A stretch of 64,000 bases of DNA from Byssothecium circinans (GCA_010015675.1 ML977033.1:181672-245671); one strand, 5' to 3'; counted from the stretch's first letter, positions 13,188-25,808 are shown. Notes: generated by a model not told the origin, from the sequence alone. A program made the numbers and translations.

Positions 13188-14687
13188 TTCGACTTCTCAT
13201 TCTACCCGACGAGGCCACACGTCGACCGCTGTGCATACCGCCCTCAGTCCCGCTTACCACATAATACACCACGCCTCACGACCTCATACTGGCCGTGCCA
13301 CTTTTGATGCACTTTTAGGTCACGATTCAGGAAGGGATACATCATGCTCTCGTTATCGTACAGAGCGCAGCATCGGAGTTTACGGCGTTTGTCTTAGCTG
13401 ACGGCTTCGGTTTCTGAGCCTTGGTCTGCAACTATTACCCTAAAGGTTGGTTTTTTCCCTCATGCCCATACCACCATTTCCTTTCTTTCTTTTCTTCTTT
13501 CACCATGTCACACCCATATCCCCCATTGTCCTTTCCACAGGTCTGAGAAAAAGTTTCGCCCTACTAGGGCAGGCAATGCATGTCTCAGGACTAATGCAGG
13601 TCTCTTATGTTCCGTCATTCATGGACGGGAGCCGCTGCTTTGTGTTTCACGGCTAGCGGCGATTGTATGTTATAATCTTTCTTTGGTCACTTTGTTACCT
13701 CCTCGGATCGTCTTGGTGGAAGACGATATTCTGAGTCTCTCGACTCGGAGAACCACACCGGGGCAAAGCAACGACTCGTTCAACCCTCCGACGACCCCTT
13801 TCACGAACGTGCCAACGACATGGTCACCAACATTGCACGGATCCTTCTGTGCTTTTTCAGCTAATGGAAGGGATTGGGGTGCAGAGCATGTGCGGCATTC
13901 GAAGGTCTTTGGGGGGTTAGCAATTCGCGTTAGTCACTGGGTGGAGCAGCCTCGACAATCTCTGCAATGTCGTTTGGTTCGAACCAAAGGATGCCTCTTT
14001 TCTGTACTTCTGGATACTGGGTGGATGATTCGATCGAGTGCAAATGGCTTTGGCTAGCTTTGGCTTATTCTCGTTACCGAGGGAGGCTTGCGCGCACGAG
14101 TGAAACGAAGGACTCTGTACCCCGGATAGAAGATGTCAGCTCGAGCTTGAGGGGAGCACGTTTCAAAGAATGCATTCAACTCCTTTCTTCCCATGCACGT
14201 GACGCTTGTACCTGCAGTTGTTGCTTAACCATCGTCGTCGAGCTTCAAATACCATGTCCCGCATGGGGGAAATCTAAGCGGGAAAGCCTATACGAGCGCT
14301 GACTTACTTCTTCAGGGATGCTGGCTGTATCTACCTCGATGACAATCTCACCTCCTTCTTTCCCCTGCGCCTGCCGGCCATAGATAACGCGTGCCAACGT
14401 CAGCAAGCTTCGCAATCGTTTGCCCATGTGGAATAGATTCGTCTGCGCGTTTGAGCAGAACAGAGCAGAGCCAAAGCAAAGCAAAAGCACAGAACGAGCC
14501 GAGCTTATCTCATCTCATCTCATCTTATGCCACGATGTCCTCGTCGTTCCACAAGTCAGGTTGCGCCGTTACACGCGCAACCGTACGCGCACCCTGTATT
14601 CATCTTCTCTCTTCTATAAAAGGCAATCAGCAGACAAAAGGGGATGCTGAGAGCTCAGCCCTATTTCTAGTCTGGTGTGGTCGTGTT

Positions 14688-14717
14688 GAGCGGAGCGGAG
14701 CTGAGCTGAGCTGAGCT
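14688..14717. repeat. GAGCK pentamer repeat, six units
   Basis: Two GAGCG units are followed by four GAGCT units in perfect register. The AGCT steps make it self-complementary, so a slipped hairpin could form. No gene is assigned here. Confidence 0.85.
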
Positions 14718-15008
14718 GTGCAGTAGTGTGCATTGCGTGGATATGTGCCTGTATGCGCCTTCGTTTTATCAAAAACACACAAGCAGCGGGTTGTAAACGC
14801 ACTCCGTCCGTCTAAGTACCAAACGAAAAGAAAAAACACGTCCGCCCGCTCAAGCCAGCCCCGTCTATATATAATACATACGCATATATCAACGAACGTC
14901 ACTAGCTCTCAGGGCTCAGCGTCCGTCCGGGACATGCCTGAGGAACAACTTACACCAGACAGGTCAGGTCCGGTGCTATGCGGAGAAAAGAAGTGTGGGA
15001 CGATAATC

Positions 15009-15030
15009 GGGGTCGGGGTTGGGGTTGGGG
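15009..15030 (+). other. Four-run G-quadruplex motif
   Basis: Four runs of exactly four G are separated by three 2-nt loops (TC, TT, TT), starting at 15009, 15015, 15021 and 15027. This fits the strictest G4 consensus on the plus strand. It lies 375 bp beyond the kinase gene's distal stop. It is not the TTAGGG telomere repeat of filamentous fungi. Confidence 0.85.
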
Positions 15031-15404
15031 TCGGCGTCGGCGGCTTCCGTGAGGGAGGGAACGGAGGGTCTTTGCTCGCATGGGCTTTTGTGCCACGCGC
15101 GTCGGGGTCCGAAGGACGTTGCATGTGCGTTGGGGGAGGCGCACGTGAGCGGTAGGGGTGGGGTGGTAGGGGTGGAGAGTGGAGAGTAAGCAGGGGAGGG
15201 TCAAGCGGCGGTAAGCGGACATTGATTTTTTGGGAACATTTTTTTCTGCCGCTATTTTAGATGTTCGTATTATCTCGAGGCCCGAAAACCCCCTTTATCT
15301 ATGATACACATTAGAGATTCAAACATACGCATTGATTGGATTCGAGAGAAATAATCCATCCGGTGAGTTGCTATACCAATCCGCCCACCCCCCTGGGCTG
15401 CGCG

Positions 15405-16919
15405 CTACGGCATCGCTCCAGCCATCCACGGATGTTTAAGCAGTTCAGAGGCTTTCTCCCTTTCCTCTAGTAGCCATTTAGGCATCGACCTCACGAAATC
15501 GAGGAACTGATCTTTACTCTCCCCCTAGAGGGCAGAGACTGAGTCTTCCAGGGAAAGCGGCGGGATAAGCGTTCCTCCGGCGGCTTTCCAGCGCCCTGGA
15601 GAATATGTGAGATTAGTCCAGCGACAACAATAGTTTATTTTTCAGAATCTTAGAAATGTGGAGTTAGCTTACCTTGCTCATCGAAAACTTTCCCCGTCAC
15701 CTCGCTCCTGCGTAGATACTCGAGAGGAGGGAACCCGAAATAGGCGATCATCTCGGCAATGTGGTGGGTTGCCGAGGACTGCATTTCCTCATCGAGGGCG
15801 TTGAACAAGTGCTTGTTCTCGAAGAGATCCCAGATCTGGATTATTAAAACGTCAGCGGTAGTGATTGAAGCAAGGAGCGCATACATGCATGCGAAAGAGG
15901 AAGATATACACTCACCAAGGTAGCAACGCTCCATATGTCAACACTAGAGCTCCATTCCATATCGAACAATACCTCCGGGGCGCGATATAGCTCGGGCTGA
16001 ATTAGGCCTCTATGAGACTTCCCGATTCGAGCTTCGCCGAAGTCGCAGAGGACTGGTTGTCCCCACTGCGAGTCCTTAGGTAGACCGAGTTTTCGGGAGG
16101 TGTAGATTGTGCGGGTCTCGTCGATGACTTTCTTTGGGGATGGTGACTCTTTTTCGCCTCTTTCAAAATCTTCGAGGACGGATTCATCATCGACGGTTAA
16201 CATGATGTTGGATGGATTGATGTCTATTTCTGGTTATTATTTGGGGAGGTGGGGTGAATGAGGCTGTGAGTGCGAGGGCTTACCTGTGTGGACTACGTTG
16301 GCTTCATCGTGTAGGAATGAGAGGGCGTTGAGTAAGTTCGATAGCGTCCACTTCAAGAGCATATCATCCAGTCGATGTGATGGATTCATGTACTGGAGCT
16401 CTTGGATTGTCATGTGCATTGGGGGATGGACAAGGCAGAGGTGCTGGCCGGTAGGGCCGGTGATTTCAAACGTTCCCAATAGATCGCGAATGAAGTATTG
16501 GCCATGGTGCTGAGAGCTGAGTGAACTGACGTGCTCGTAGAATTGTAACTCTCGATGAAAGCGTGCAGATCTTTGGACGTCTTGCGTGCAGACTTTTATC
16601 GCGACGAAGCTGGTGTCTCTTTTCTTGCATTAGCTGGGACGATGATAGAAGTGCCCCAGAATACTTACTTGATGTTTCGACACAGCCAGACTGTGGAATA
16701 AGCGCCGTACCCGAGCTTCCCTAGGACTTTGTAATTGGAATCGAGAGTCTCGCCGATGCGGACTGGGTAGAATTGATCAGGTTTGTACCAAGGGAGTTTC
16801 TCCTCTTCGAGGGGCTGGTTTGGATTTGAATTGGTGGTAGGGAAGCTTGTGGAATGCCTCATGGTAAAGCGTGATAGTTTCTGAGGATGGAGTCGACTAG
16901 CGGCCTTCGGTCTCAACAT
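15405..16919 (-). CDS. SRPK-like protein kinase with an in-frame TAG near the C-terminus
   Basis: This is a CMGC-group Ser/Thr kinase of the fungal SRPK-like type. Exons: 16919-16669, 16618-16284, 16223-15916, 15835-15673 and 15595-15525 (TAG), giving 375 aa. If the TAG is ignored, the frame stays open to a stop at 15405-15407, adding 39 residues. The Gly-rich loop (GKLGYGAYSTVW), VAIK, a catalytic loop with HTDINPSN in place of HRD, and CDFGEA are all present, along with the SRPK hallmark PELYRAPEV. The stretch beyond the TAG reads FLDFVRSMPKWLLEER, then ELLKHPWM, which is the normal end of the kinase fold. The stop therefore removes the last helix and its structural Arg. ATGs at 16967 and 16862 are alternative starts. 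Whether the gene is functional is open. Confidence 0.85.
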
Positions 16920-18579
16920 GTGAGAGGAGCCCGTGATGACGATCAATTGATACAGCCTAACTGGCATGTGATTGGTTTATTCACATATGTGCAGCTGGCG
17001 CATATTTTAAGCGCAAAACTCCTCCAGCGGAAATCAAAGTCAGCGGATGAGGAATGTGCGGAGTAAGGGGTGCCATGCTCCATTCGCTTTGCTTTGGGCG
17101 GCGGTTGAGCTTGGTCTAAGCGTGAACTGCAGCCTGGAGGCAGATTGTAAGCGGAGCGGGTGAACATAAGTTGTGTTGGAGTCAGACAAGGGAGGGAAGC
17201 TATGGCGAAGGTATAATAAGCAGATTGCATAGATAACATCTTGTAAGCCAATTAATTGCGCTTTAGGTGGTAGCTACAGTACAGGCAAGTTATCGGGCTT
17301 GTCTGTGATAACGGTACCATTGTAGCTACGCACGCACGCGTTTACGGCAATTCGCCTCGCACATCTCATCATGTGAATAAGGATTGAGGATGTACCTACT
17401 CGCCAAACTGATATACGACGAGAGGTTAAGATACGTCATCCTCATCATCAATGAATAAATCATCAAGGAGGAAGATACCGCGGCTGCTTGCGTCCTGAAT
17501 CTGACCAGACACACCGCGTCGCGCCGCGCCGCAACAACAAACATTAGCAATAACGCTGACAACAATCCTACTATCCATTCACCTTCCCAAGAATGTCCCT
17601 CAAGCCAAATTCGCAAATACCAATCCCCCGCGCACCGACCGCGCACGTCCCTCTCCCCTCCGGTTGGATTCCCGCCCACGCACGTGTCCTTCCCACGTGC
17701 TCCTTTTATTTTTTCCCACATGTCTCCTTCGTATTTACCGGCCTGCGAAGCGAGATATATTACGTGAGTTCGTCTCTATTGGACCGCCGAGCGCCCCGTG
17801 AAAAAGGTTATAAAGGATAAGCTCGCGAGACCCCTGAGCGGGTGTGAAACGCGCGGAAGCGTTTTGCATTTCTTGGATTCTTGGAAAGGGAGGGAGGCTC
17901 TTTGTTCGTGAGGGGCGATGGTTGGCGGGAAGTGTTTCGGAGGGTTGGTTCTTTGTTTGGGATGGGTGGTGACTGGCGCTTTTGAGGGGAGGGGAGTTAT
18001 ATTTCGTTACTGTTGGAATATTCAATGGGGGTTGGTGGGCGCACGGCTGGAGCCGAGCGAATACAAAGCCTAGAGAGTAACATGTGTAGGTACGCAGGTA
18101 CATTTGGTACGAGAAGAGCAGGCGTATATCACGATGAGAAAGGCGAGAGATTGATGGGTTTCAAATCAGTCTTTTTAGTATTGTACGCTAAATAACAAGA
18201 TATTTTGCAATTTTCAACATGTCGGCCGTGAAATATTGACACCAGCCCAACGCCCCTGCCATTGTCCCAATCCATACTCAGATCCCCAGCCCAGAGCATG
18301 GTTTTGTAGTTATATAGTAGTTTGAATCGAAGATGAAAGAAAGGAAAAGTGCCGTAAAATGATGGCGACGATGATGTGATGCTCGCTCAATCGCTCGGTA
18401 TCATGGTGGAAGAATGTAACAGTTCGTTCTTGTGTGCGATGTCGCTTGCTGTGATTGTTCATGTGGCTTGTTCGCTCGGTTGAGAACAGCCTGGAGTCTG
18501 AACCATGGACACTTTCTTCAACACTTTCGTAGAATAGCCCGCGCACACAGCTTGCAGGATGCAATCGCCCGGTCGAGAG
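16920..18579. other. Intergenic: SRPK-like promoter / HGFLS gene 3' flank
   Basis: About 1.66 kb. No gene is recognised. A 122-codon minus-strand frame at 17735-18103 is open, but its composition is unconvincing and it has no family resemblance. An in-frame ATG at 16967 could extend the kinase slightly. Confidence 0.45.
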
Positions 18580-18975
18580 TTAGACCTGGTTGCTCAAGAA
18601 GCCATGCTTCTCCGCCTCCTTTATCGCCTGAGCAGACGTCGGGGGAGCCGCATACTTCGCGTTAAGCGATAGAAAGCCGTGAGACGCCTGCTTAGCGAAA
18701 GGTGAAGCGGCAATTCCGTTGGCGTTGGGAGCAGATGCCGTGCTGGAAGCAGTACTGTCGACGCTGCTGGCTGAATTGACGGAGCTGATGGAGCTGTGAC
18801 GCGGTAAAGTGGCTGGACGGCTGGCAAGGTTGGAAAGAAACCCGTGAGCAGGGACGACGGACTGGGTGGGGGGAGATGAGGATGCGGTGCCGGGAACGGA
18901 GCCGGACTTCTTGACCGGAGTGTTGACAGTGAGAAAGGTCTTGGGGAAGGGGATGTGGTGCCGGGAGGTAGACAT
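18580..18975 (-). CDS. Small Ser/Ala-rich protein with three HGFLS motifs
   Basis: This single-exon frame of 131 aa is of unrecognised family. The start at 18975 (MSTSRHHIPFPKTFL) is preferred over an upstream ATG at 19053, which would add 26 residues of poor quality. The notable feature is a short motif used three times: AHGFLSNLA in the middle, SHGFLSLNA later, and KHGFLSNQV as the very C-terminus. The spacers are rich in Ser, Ala, Thr and Pro. There is no signal peptide, membrane segment or known domain. The repeat spacing suggests a linear binding motif in a disordered protein. That reading is inference. Its promoter faces that of the ABC transporter. Coding status rests on the repeated motif and the clean frame. 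Confidence 0.6.
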   Translation of the reverse strand: MSTSRHHIPFPKTFLTVNTPVKKSGSVPGTASSSPPTQSVVPAHGFLSNLASRPATLPRHSSISSVNSASSVDSTASSTASAPNANGIAASPFAKQASHGFLSLNAKYAAPPTSAQAIKEAEKHGFLSNQV

Positions 18976-20771
18976 TGTGCCAGGTTGGGCGATTTTTGCG
19001 GTTATGCGGTGGGTGATGTGGTTTTGTGAAAGTGGTGTCTCGGCGAAGGACAATGTTTAGAGGGAAGAGGACAGAAGAGGGGGTTTTAAGCTTTCCGGAA
19101 GCAAGAAAGGATTTTGAAAAGGGTGGTCCCGTGGTGCGGCTAGTGTGAGTCAAGTGACTGCGTATACAAAGGGGATTGGTAGAGCGAGGTGTTGGGACGT
19201 GATCCAAGACCGGCTATTGAGAAGCCTTATATATGCTCCCAAATGGTCGGTGCAATGTTGAGCATAAGAGGTCGATTTTACTCAAAACGATACGGAAGCC
19301 AAGGCGGAGGCGGGTTGTCGCAGTTGGCTTTGTCCACGCACAGTTGTGCACGTTTCGGGGGATCGACAAGAAAGCTTTCTCTGGGGCGTGCTTGATTGTT
19401 TGGTAGCGACTAGTGTTGCGAGCTCTGCGTCCAAGAAGCTTGGGAGACACAGCGTACTCTAAGAAGTCGCCGGCGGTTGGTCGATAGTGGCTTGGCGGGT
19501 GTAGGTTTTGTGGGCCGTGCCTAGAGGGCCAGGGTTCAATGTTTTATCGAGTTATGGGCGTCGTGTACAGATATGAGTTCCAAGAAGGTTTCCAGACGAT
19601 GGGGCTCTATGGAGTGCAGGCTTGGTGTTTTGGTCGTTTTGGATTTGCTTGATTGGTAGATCCTGACTTGGCGGGGTCGATCACGATATGTTTGGCGCGG
19701 CAGAGTGGAGAGTTGTTGATGCACGAGGAAGAAGACAAAGTGAAGACGAGAGGAGAGGGCGGAGAGAGAGCATATATCTTGCTTTGGCGGGCAGACGGAA
19801 AAGGCTCGGACAAAAGCGGGACCAAGGGCTGGCTGCGCGCAGTAGTGGCTTTGGACAGAAGCAGCGCACCCGCAGCAAAGAAATGGGGTAGACTGGAGAA
19901 TTGGAATTTGGGGCCTAGCGCTCGGCCCGTAATCTGAGGTCTTTTCTTTTGTGCCGCTGCTTCACGCAGGACGATGTGGGTGCCCGCTGAGACACGCCCT
20001 ACTCGCGGTGGTAGGTTAGAGATTAACAAGCGACCACGTTGGGTGAGACCCAGCGCTCTTTGGCCGTGGGGTTCAATGTTACGTCTGACGAGGCGTCAGA
20101 GGACCCATTTCAGATGGCCAGGCGCGTACATCCTGCCTGCAAATGCATTATTATTGTTTGCTTGTTACGATGCGCATGCATGGCTGGCGGTGAAGTTAAC
20201 GCGGGGGCAGCGCCGTAGCGGACGTTCCTCGTTCTAGATGTCGGCTGCTGAGCCGAAGGTAGCCTTGGGCTGTGCATTCGATATTGTGATAAGTATGGTG
20301 TGATGGCCTGAGCGACGGACCGGACGGATGGTGGGATTATGAATGGGATGCGTGTGGTGAAGATTCGGGTGTCATCACCGTCATCACCTCGGCAGCACGT
20401 CACCTGACACTATCGATAAGCTGCATGCACTCTTTCATGTTGTCGCTTCCAGACTGGAAGGTGATGGATGAGATGTGAGACGTGACCTGCAACTCCAGAC
20501 GGCCAAGGGGGTCCACAGTATTTGGCGATTGGTCAATGATCTTATCGTCGCCTGCCTGGTTGTGCTGACAACTTCAAGATGGCTGCCTTTGAGAAACCTC
20601 TCCCCCCTTACGACGCGTCCTGCTGTGTACCACTGCCCACCTACGAGCTGCCAACGACGACGCCAGTACCGTGAAAGATTACGACAACCCTCTGTCCGAT
20701 GCCTGATTTGACCTGAGCCCAGACGACGCCGGCTTAACGAACCCACACCATCGGTCCCATTTCTCCTGGCC
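18976..20771. promoter_or_regulatory. Divergent region between HGFLS gene and ABC transporter
   Basis: The 1.8 kb between two divergent starts contains frames of 60-195 codons on both strands, none resembling a family. The longest (20435-21019 minus) overlaps exon 1 of the transporter and is its shadow. No distinctive operator or repeat is seen. Confidence 0.45.
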
Positions 20772-23700
20772 ATGTCACGGGTTTGTCGTAACGATGGGGC
20801 CTTTGGGCCCGCCATCCTTGGATCCTGTCGTGGGGGTTTCGACTTTACACTTGTCTTCGAGGACAGCATTCTGGGCTTGCTGCCGCAGGCCACCTTGTTG
20901 CTGCTGATGCCTGTCCGACTGGCTACGCTGCGCCGCCGGCGGACCAAAGTCGCCAAAAACTCCCATCTGGGATTCATGAAGACGGTGTGTGGGTTTTTAT
21001 AACCTTCTGACTGATGCAATCTAACGTTCCAAAGATCGCGGCGATTTGCTATGTCGTTTCTTCAATCGTGCTCCTCGCGATATGGTGTGAGACCAAAACG
21101 TACAAGACAAAGCTTTCAATCACCGCAGCGACCGTCGAGTTCTTGGGATCGCTCGCTATCGTCGTGCTGTCTCGACTTGAGCATAGCAGGGCCGTTCGAC
21201 CAAGCCATTTGCTCCAATTCTTCCTTCTGGTGCTACTGATATGTGACGCAGTTCGCCTTCGAACTCTGTTTTTGATGGACTATCCTGTCTCGCTAGTCAC
21301 CCCTACCTCGATCCACACCTTCTTGACTGGACTCTTGCTACTGCTAGAGTCATTTGATAAGCGAGAACTCTTCATCTCGGACCAGAATCGCACGTTATCT
21401 CCAGAAGAGACAGTTGGTCTTTTCGGGAAGAGAACGCTTTGGTTCCTCAATGGGCTGTTTCGTGAAGGCTACCGGAAGATTCTCAAGCCTACGGATCTGT
21501 ATGACATCGATGCGGATCTCGCCTCCAAGGAACGCGCCGCTGCATTTCAAGCTGCCTGGGAGAAGCAGGACACAGACAAGAATCGGATTTTGATTCGAAC
21601 CATTCTCCGTGTTCTCTTGCTAGACTTTCTCGCCCCAGTTATCCCCAGGCTGCTTCAGATGGCAACAAACTTGTGCCAGCCTTTTCTGATCACGACGATG
21701 ATAAACTACATTCGGAATCCCAATGATCTTGATACTCAAAATATTGGCTACGGTTTGATAGCTGCATTTGCTTTGAATTACTCTCTTCTGGCTGTTGCTT
21801 CCAGCTGGTACGCCCAGAGCGTAGCACGCTTCTCTACTAAATTGCGTGGTTGTCTGATCACTCTCATCTATGAAAGATCACTTCATACCGCCTCCAAGGA
21901 TGTAGACTTGGGCGCCGCAACAGTTCTAATGTAAGACCAGATGTGCAGTGACGGCTACGTCATGCTAATTCCTGTAGGAACGTTGATGTAGAGAAGTTGA
22001 TGAACGGCTGCAAGCAAATGTATGAGGTCTGTCAAATATCACTACGATTGAACTGCATCTAGTCGAAGCTGACCTTCTATTTCAAGTTATGGGCATCTGT
22101 GATTAGCACAGCTGTTGCGCTCTATATTCTCTACAGGAATCTTGGTATGTCATCATCAACTCTGACATGACCCAACTTATCAATTTCCAGGTGCTGCCTT
22201 TGTGGCCCCTTTCCTCACAATTGTTGGCTGCACCGCACTGGTTACATGGGTTGGAAGATTCATGAGAGCCCGCCAACTAGCATGGAGTGCGGCTACACAG
22301 CAACGTGTTACGACAATTGCGTACGTGGTCGGATGCATGAAGGGTATCAAGATGCTAGGCCTCTCCGACACAGTCTTCCGCATGCTCACCAATCTACGAA
22401 GACTCGAGGTAGCGGCTCATAAGTATATCAGGAAGGTACTCATCTGGATCCTTCTGATCTCAAACTGCATGTTTCAGCTCGTGACGCTCTCGACCTACGG
22501 CACTTTCGCCATCATCAAGATCGCAAAGAACAATGGGACAGGGCTCGATTCCGACACACTGTACGGTTCTCTTTCGGCATTAAAGCTGGTCACGACCCCA
22601 CTTATGGTCGCTTTGCAGCTCATTCCTGCGATTCAATCGGCTATGGCTTCACTTGAGCGGATAGAAGACTTCCTCAAACGCAAAGGCGACGTTGTGGAGC
22701 AGGAAGAAGCCTCAGCGGACTCACAAGGTATCGAACTTCAACCGACCAAAAACATACGCTCACAAATTTCGACTATGGCTATGGAAAATGCTGGTTTTTC
22801 GATCGATGGTCAGCATGTGCTTTTTGATCTCACGATCAATTTTCCGACTGGCTCGTTCACCATGATCATCGGGAAAGTTGCGTCCGGCAAATCGATCCTC
22901 CTGCGCTCTCTAGTGGGCGAGACAACGCTTCTACATGGCTCTTTTGACCCACCTAGCTCTGGAGTAGCTTTTTGCGACCAATCCGTCTGGCTTCGCAATG
23001 CTACAGTACGAGAAAACATCATCGGCGAGGACGACTTCGACAAAACATGGTACAGCAAAATCCTTTGGAGCTGCAACCTCCTACAGGACCTTGAAGAGAT
23101 GAAAAAAGGAGATCAAACATTAATTGGATCGAAGGGTATATCTCTGTCTGGGGGTCAAAAGAATAGGATCTCGCTCGCCCGAGCACTTTATGCTAGAAAG
23201 CCGATTCTAGCTATTGATGACATGCTTTCAGGTCTGGACAATACCACAGAAAAGCTAGTCTTCGATCGCGTCTTTGGTCCTCACGGTATCCTACGCAAGT
23301 CGAATGCCACTGTCGTTCTTGCTACCCACGCGACGTATTACGCTCGCTACGCTGATTGGATCATCGTACTATCAGACGGGCGTATTTCTGCGCAGGGAAA
23401 ATATCGTGAACTGTCTGAACGGAAAGTCGACTTCCATGTGCACGGTAGATCTCAAGATTCTGACGCTTGGCGCGCTGATCAAGCTAATTCAATTGAAAAT
23501 ACCAATGAAAGTTCGATGAAGGTAGCAGCGCCTCATACAAGGAGCATTGCCGATGAAGAGGAAGACGCGGAAGATGCAAGTCGGAATCTCGGAGATAGGA
23601 AGAGTATGATGTTCTTCTTGAGGGCCGTTGGGACGCTGCATGTTTCGCTCTATATGGTTTTGGCCGTTGTGTGCACCGTTATTACCCAGGTTCAATGTGA

Positions 23701-25808
23701 GTTCTCAAATCCTTCTTCTCTTTGGTCTTGCGTACATGTAGGACCATCCTACAAGCGCTCTTTAAACCATAAGCACATCAGGACTAGAGTGCTTAATCAG
23801 TATGAGTATTGCTGGTCGCTTCTAGGAAATTACTAATAAGTCTATAGTTCTATGGCTCAAGTGGTGGTCCGACGCCGGCGCCACAGGCAAGCAAGCTGCT
23901 ACTCGTTACTTGTATCTCTTCGTCATCATCACGATGATCAACATCTTTGCGATATTTGTCTCCTTCTAGTCAGTCTCTCCTGCCTCCTACTTGTCGTTGC
24001 TAATCGTGCCGGACAGTCACTGTACAATGTGGTTCCTCCCCAGAATCAGCCTCAATTTGCACGCTAGCCAGCTTGAATCGCTGATACGGTACGTCTCTAT
24101 CCTGAATGCATTAGCAGTCCCCGATAGCCTCGATTACTAAATCTTGTGTTAGTGCAAAGTTCTCGTGGATAGTCTCGACAGATATCGGATCCATCACGAA
24201 TCGCTTTTCACAAGACATCGTATTGATCGACAACCAGCTCCCTAATGCCTGGATCAATGTTACATGGGGTATCCTCTCTCCATAACTTGTATTGACCACT
24301 TATCTAACGCTTCCAGAATTTCTCCTCCTCATCTCCACTATCGCAATCATGATCGTGGCTACCCCACCCGTCGCCGCTACTATCCCTCTCCTCTCAGCAG
24401 CAGGCTACTGCATCCAACGCGTCTACCTCCGCACCTCACGCCAAGTGCGAATCATGGACCTCGAGGCCAAAGCCCCACTCTGCACGCACTTTCTCGAAAG
24501 CCTAGCTGGCATCGTGACTGTGCGCGCTTTTGGATGGGTCGATGCTTATCGCAAGAAAAACGATGGGTTTCTGCATCAGAGTCAAGGCCCGTTTTACCTC
24601 CTCGCCGCGATACAGAATTGGCTGAATCTAGTGGTTGAATTAATGGTTGCCGGGCTCATCACTGTTACGGTGGGTCTCGCCGTGGGTCTGAGGAGTAAGA
24701 TAGACGCTGGATATCTGGGATTGGCGTTGGTTTCTGCTGTACGTACCTTCACCTACTCTCCGTCCAGTCAATCACTAACGCGACTAGATGGATCTCGGTT
24801 GGAACTTCAAGATGATCATCCTCTCATGGACGGATCTAGAAACATGCCTTAGCGCGGTAACTCGCATACGACAGTTTGCCGCCGTGCCGTCGGAAGCCGG
24901 GGATATCGCTCGAGCGAATCCTCCCGAGTGTTGGCCTTTGCATGGTGCAGTAGCGTTCAAGAACTTCGCTGCAAGTTATACGGACGACGGGAAGGCGGTG
25001 TTGAAGGATATTAGCCTCGACATCAAGGCCGGTGAGAAGATTGGACTTTGTGGACGCACTGGCAGCGGCAAGAGTAGCCTTGTTGCCACCCTTTTCGGCC
25101 TTTTACATCAAAAGTCTGGCGAGATTCTTATCGATGATGTACCCATTGCGGATATCTCGTTGGCGGTACTTAGGTCGAAGATCATCGCTCTGCCGCAAGA
25201 AGCTTTCTTCGTCAAAGGGAGTGTGAGAGAGAACCTCTCACCATGGCACGCCGAGGAAAAGCGCATACCGCTCTCTGATGATAAAATGCAAAACGCACTC
25301 CAGCAAGTCCAGCTCTGGGACAAACTAAGCTCTACTGCAGGGAGTAGTCAATCCGCCCTCGACGTCAGTCTCGACAACGTAGACGCTCTGTTCTCCCAGG
25401 GCGAGAAACAGCTCTTCTGTCTCGCGCGAGCAATCCTAATGGATGGCAGAATCGTCGTCCTGGACGAAGCGACTAGCAGGTACGCTCTGCCCATCAATCC
25501 AACCCAATCCAACATAACCTAACCTAACACTCCCCCTCCCATCCGTCCCCTCGGTAAGCAATGGACTAACAACCATCCCTCCCAGTGTCGACGCTCAAAC
25601 AGACGCACTCATGCAACGCGTCCTCCGCACCGCCTTCGCTTCCCGGACCCTCATCGCCATCGCGCACCGTCTGGACACGATCCTCGATTTCGACCGCGTG
25701 GTCGTTATGGATGCGGGGAGTATTGCTGAGGTTGGGGAGCCGGGTGCGCTTATGCGGACGGAGGGAAGTTTGTTTAGGGCGTTGGTGGAGGGTCAGGGGT
25801 TGAGGTGA
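20772..25808 (+). CDS. ABC transporter, ABCC (MRP-like) subfamily, full length
   Basis: This membrane ATPase exports organic anions, conjugates or toxins. Eleven exons: 20772-20984, 21035-21930, 21978-22026, 22087-22144, 22191-23696, 23848-23968, 24017-24088, 24153-24268, 24317-24738, 24788-25479 and 25586-25808. They sum to 4368 nt, giving 1455 aa. The N-terminus has the TMD0-like opening FGPAILGSCRGGFDFTLVFE. NBD1 shows GKVASGKS (Walker A), LSGGQKNRISLARAL and ILAIDD, with Asp in place of the catalytic Glu, as is usual in ABCC NBD1. NBD2 shows GRTGSGKSS, FSQGEKQLFCLARAIL (Glu for the usual Gln), VVLDEATS and an IAHRLD H-loop. Exon 7 carries the TMD2 segment after a 48-nt intron (23969-24016) that removes an in-frame TAG. 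No cluster enzymes flank it, so the substrate is unknown. Confidence 0.95.

Larger units (their letters stand above)
13188..15404. other. 2.2-kb gap between converging G-alpha and SRPK-like genes
   Basis: No credible protein gene. It contains a TATA-like CTATAAAAGG at about 14616-14625, a pentamer repeat (14688-14717), a G4-forming tract (15009-15030) and short TCTCA runs near 14510. Open frames on both strands have no family resemblance. An untranslated RNA starting after the TATA-like element is possible but unsupported. Confidence 0.5.

Noticed and set aside
23960..23970. Apparent nonsense codon in the ABC transporter before its second TMD
   Set aside because: A 48-nt intron (23969-24016, GTCAGT...ACAG, with a GCTAAT branch) removes it. 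The full 11-exon model then sums to a multiple of three and matches the family alignment.
20772..25808. Secondary-metabolite cluster around the ABC transporter
   Set aside because: The neighbours are a small Ser-rich protein and eIF5B. No synthase, tailoring enzyme or transcription factor is nearby.
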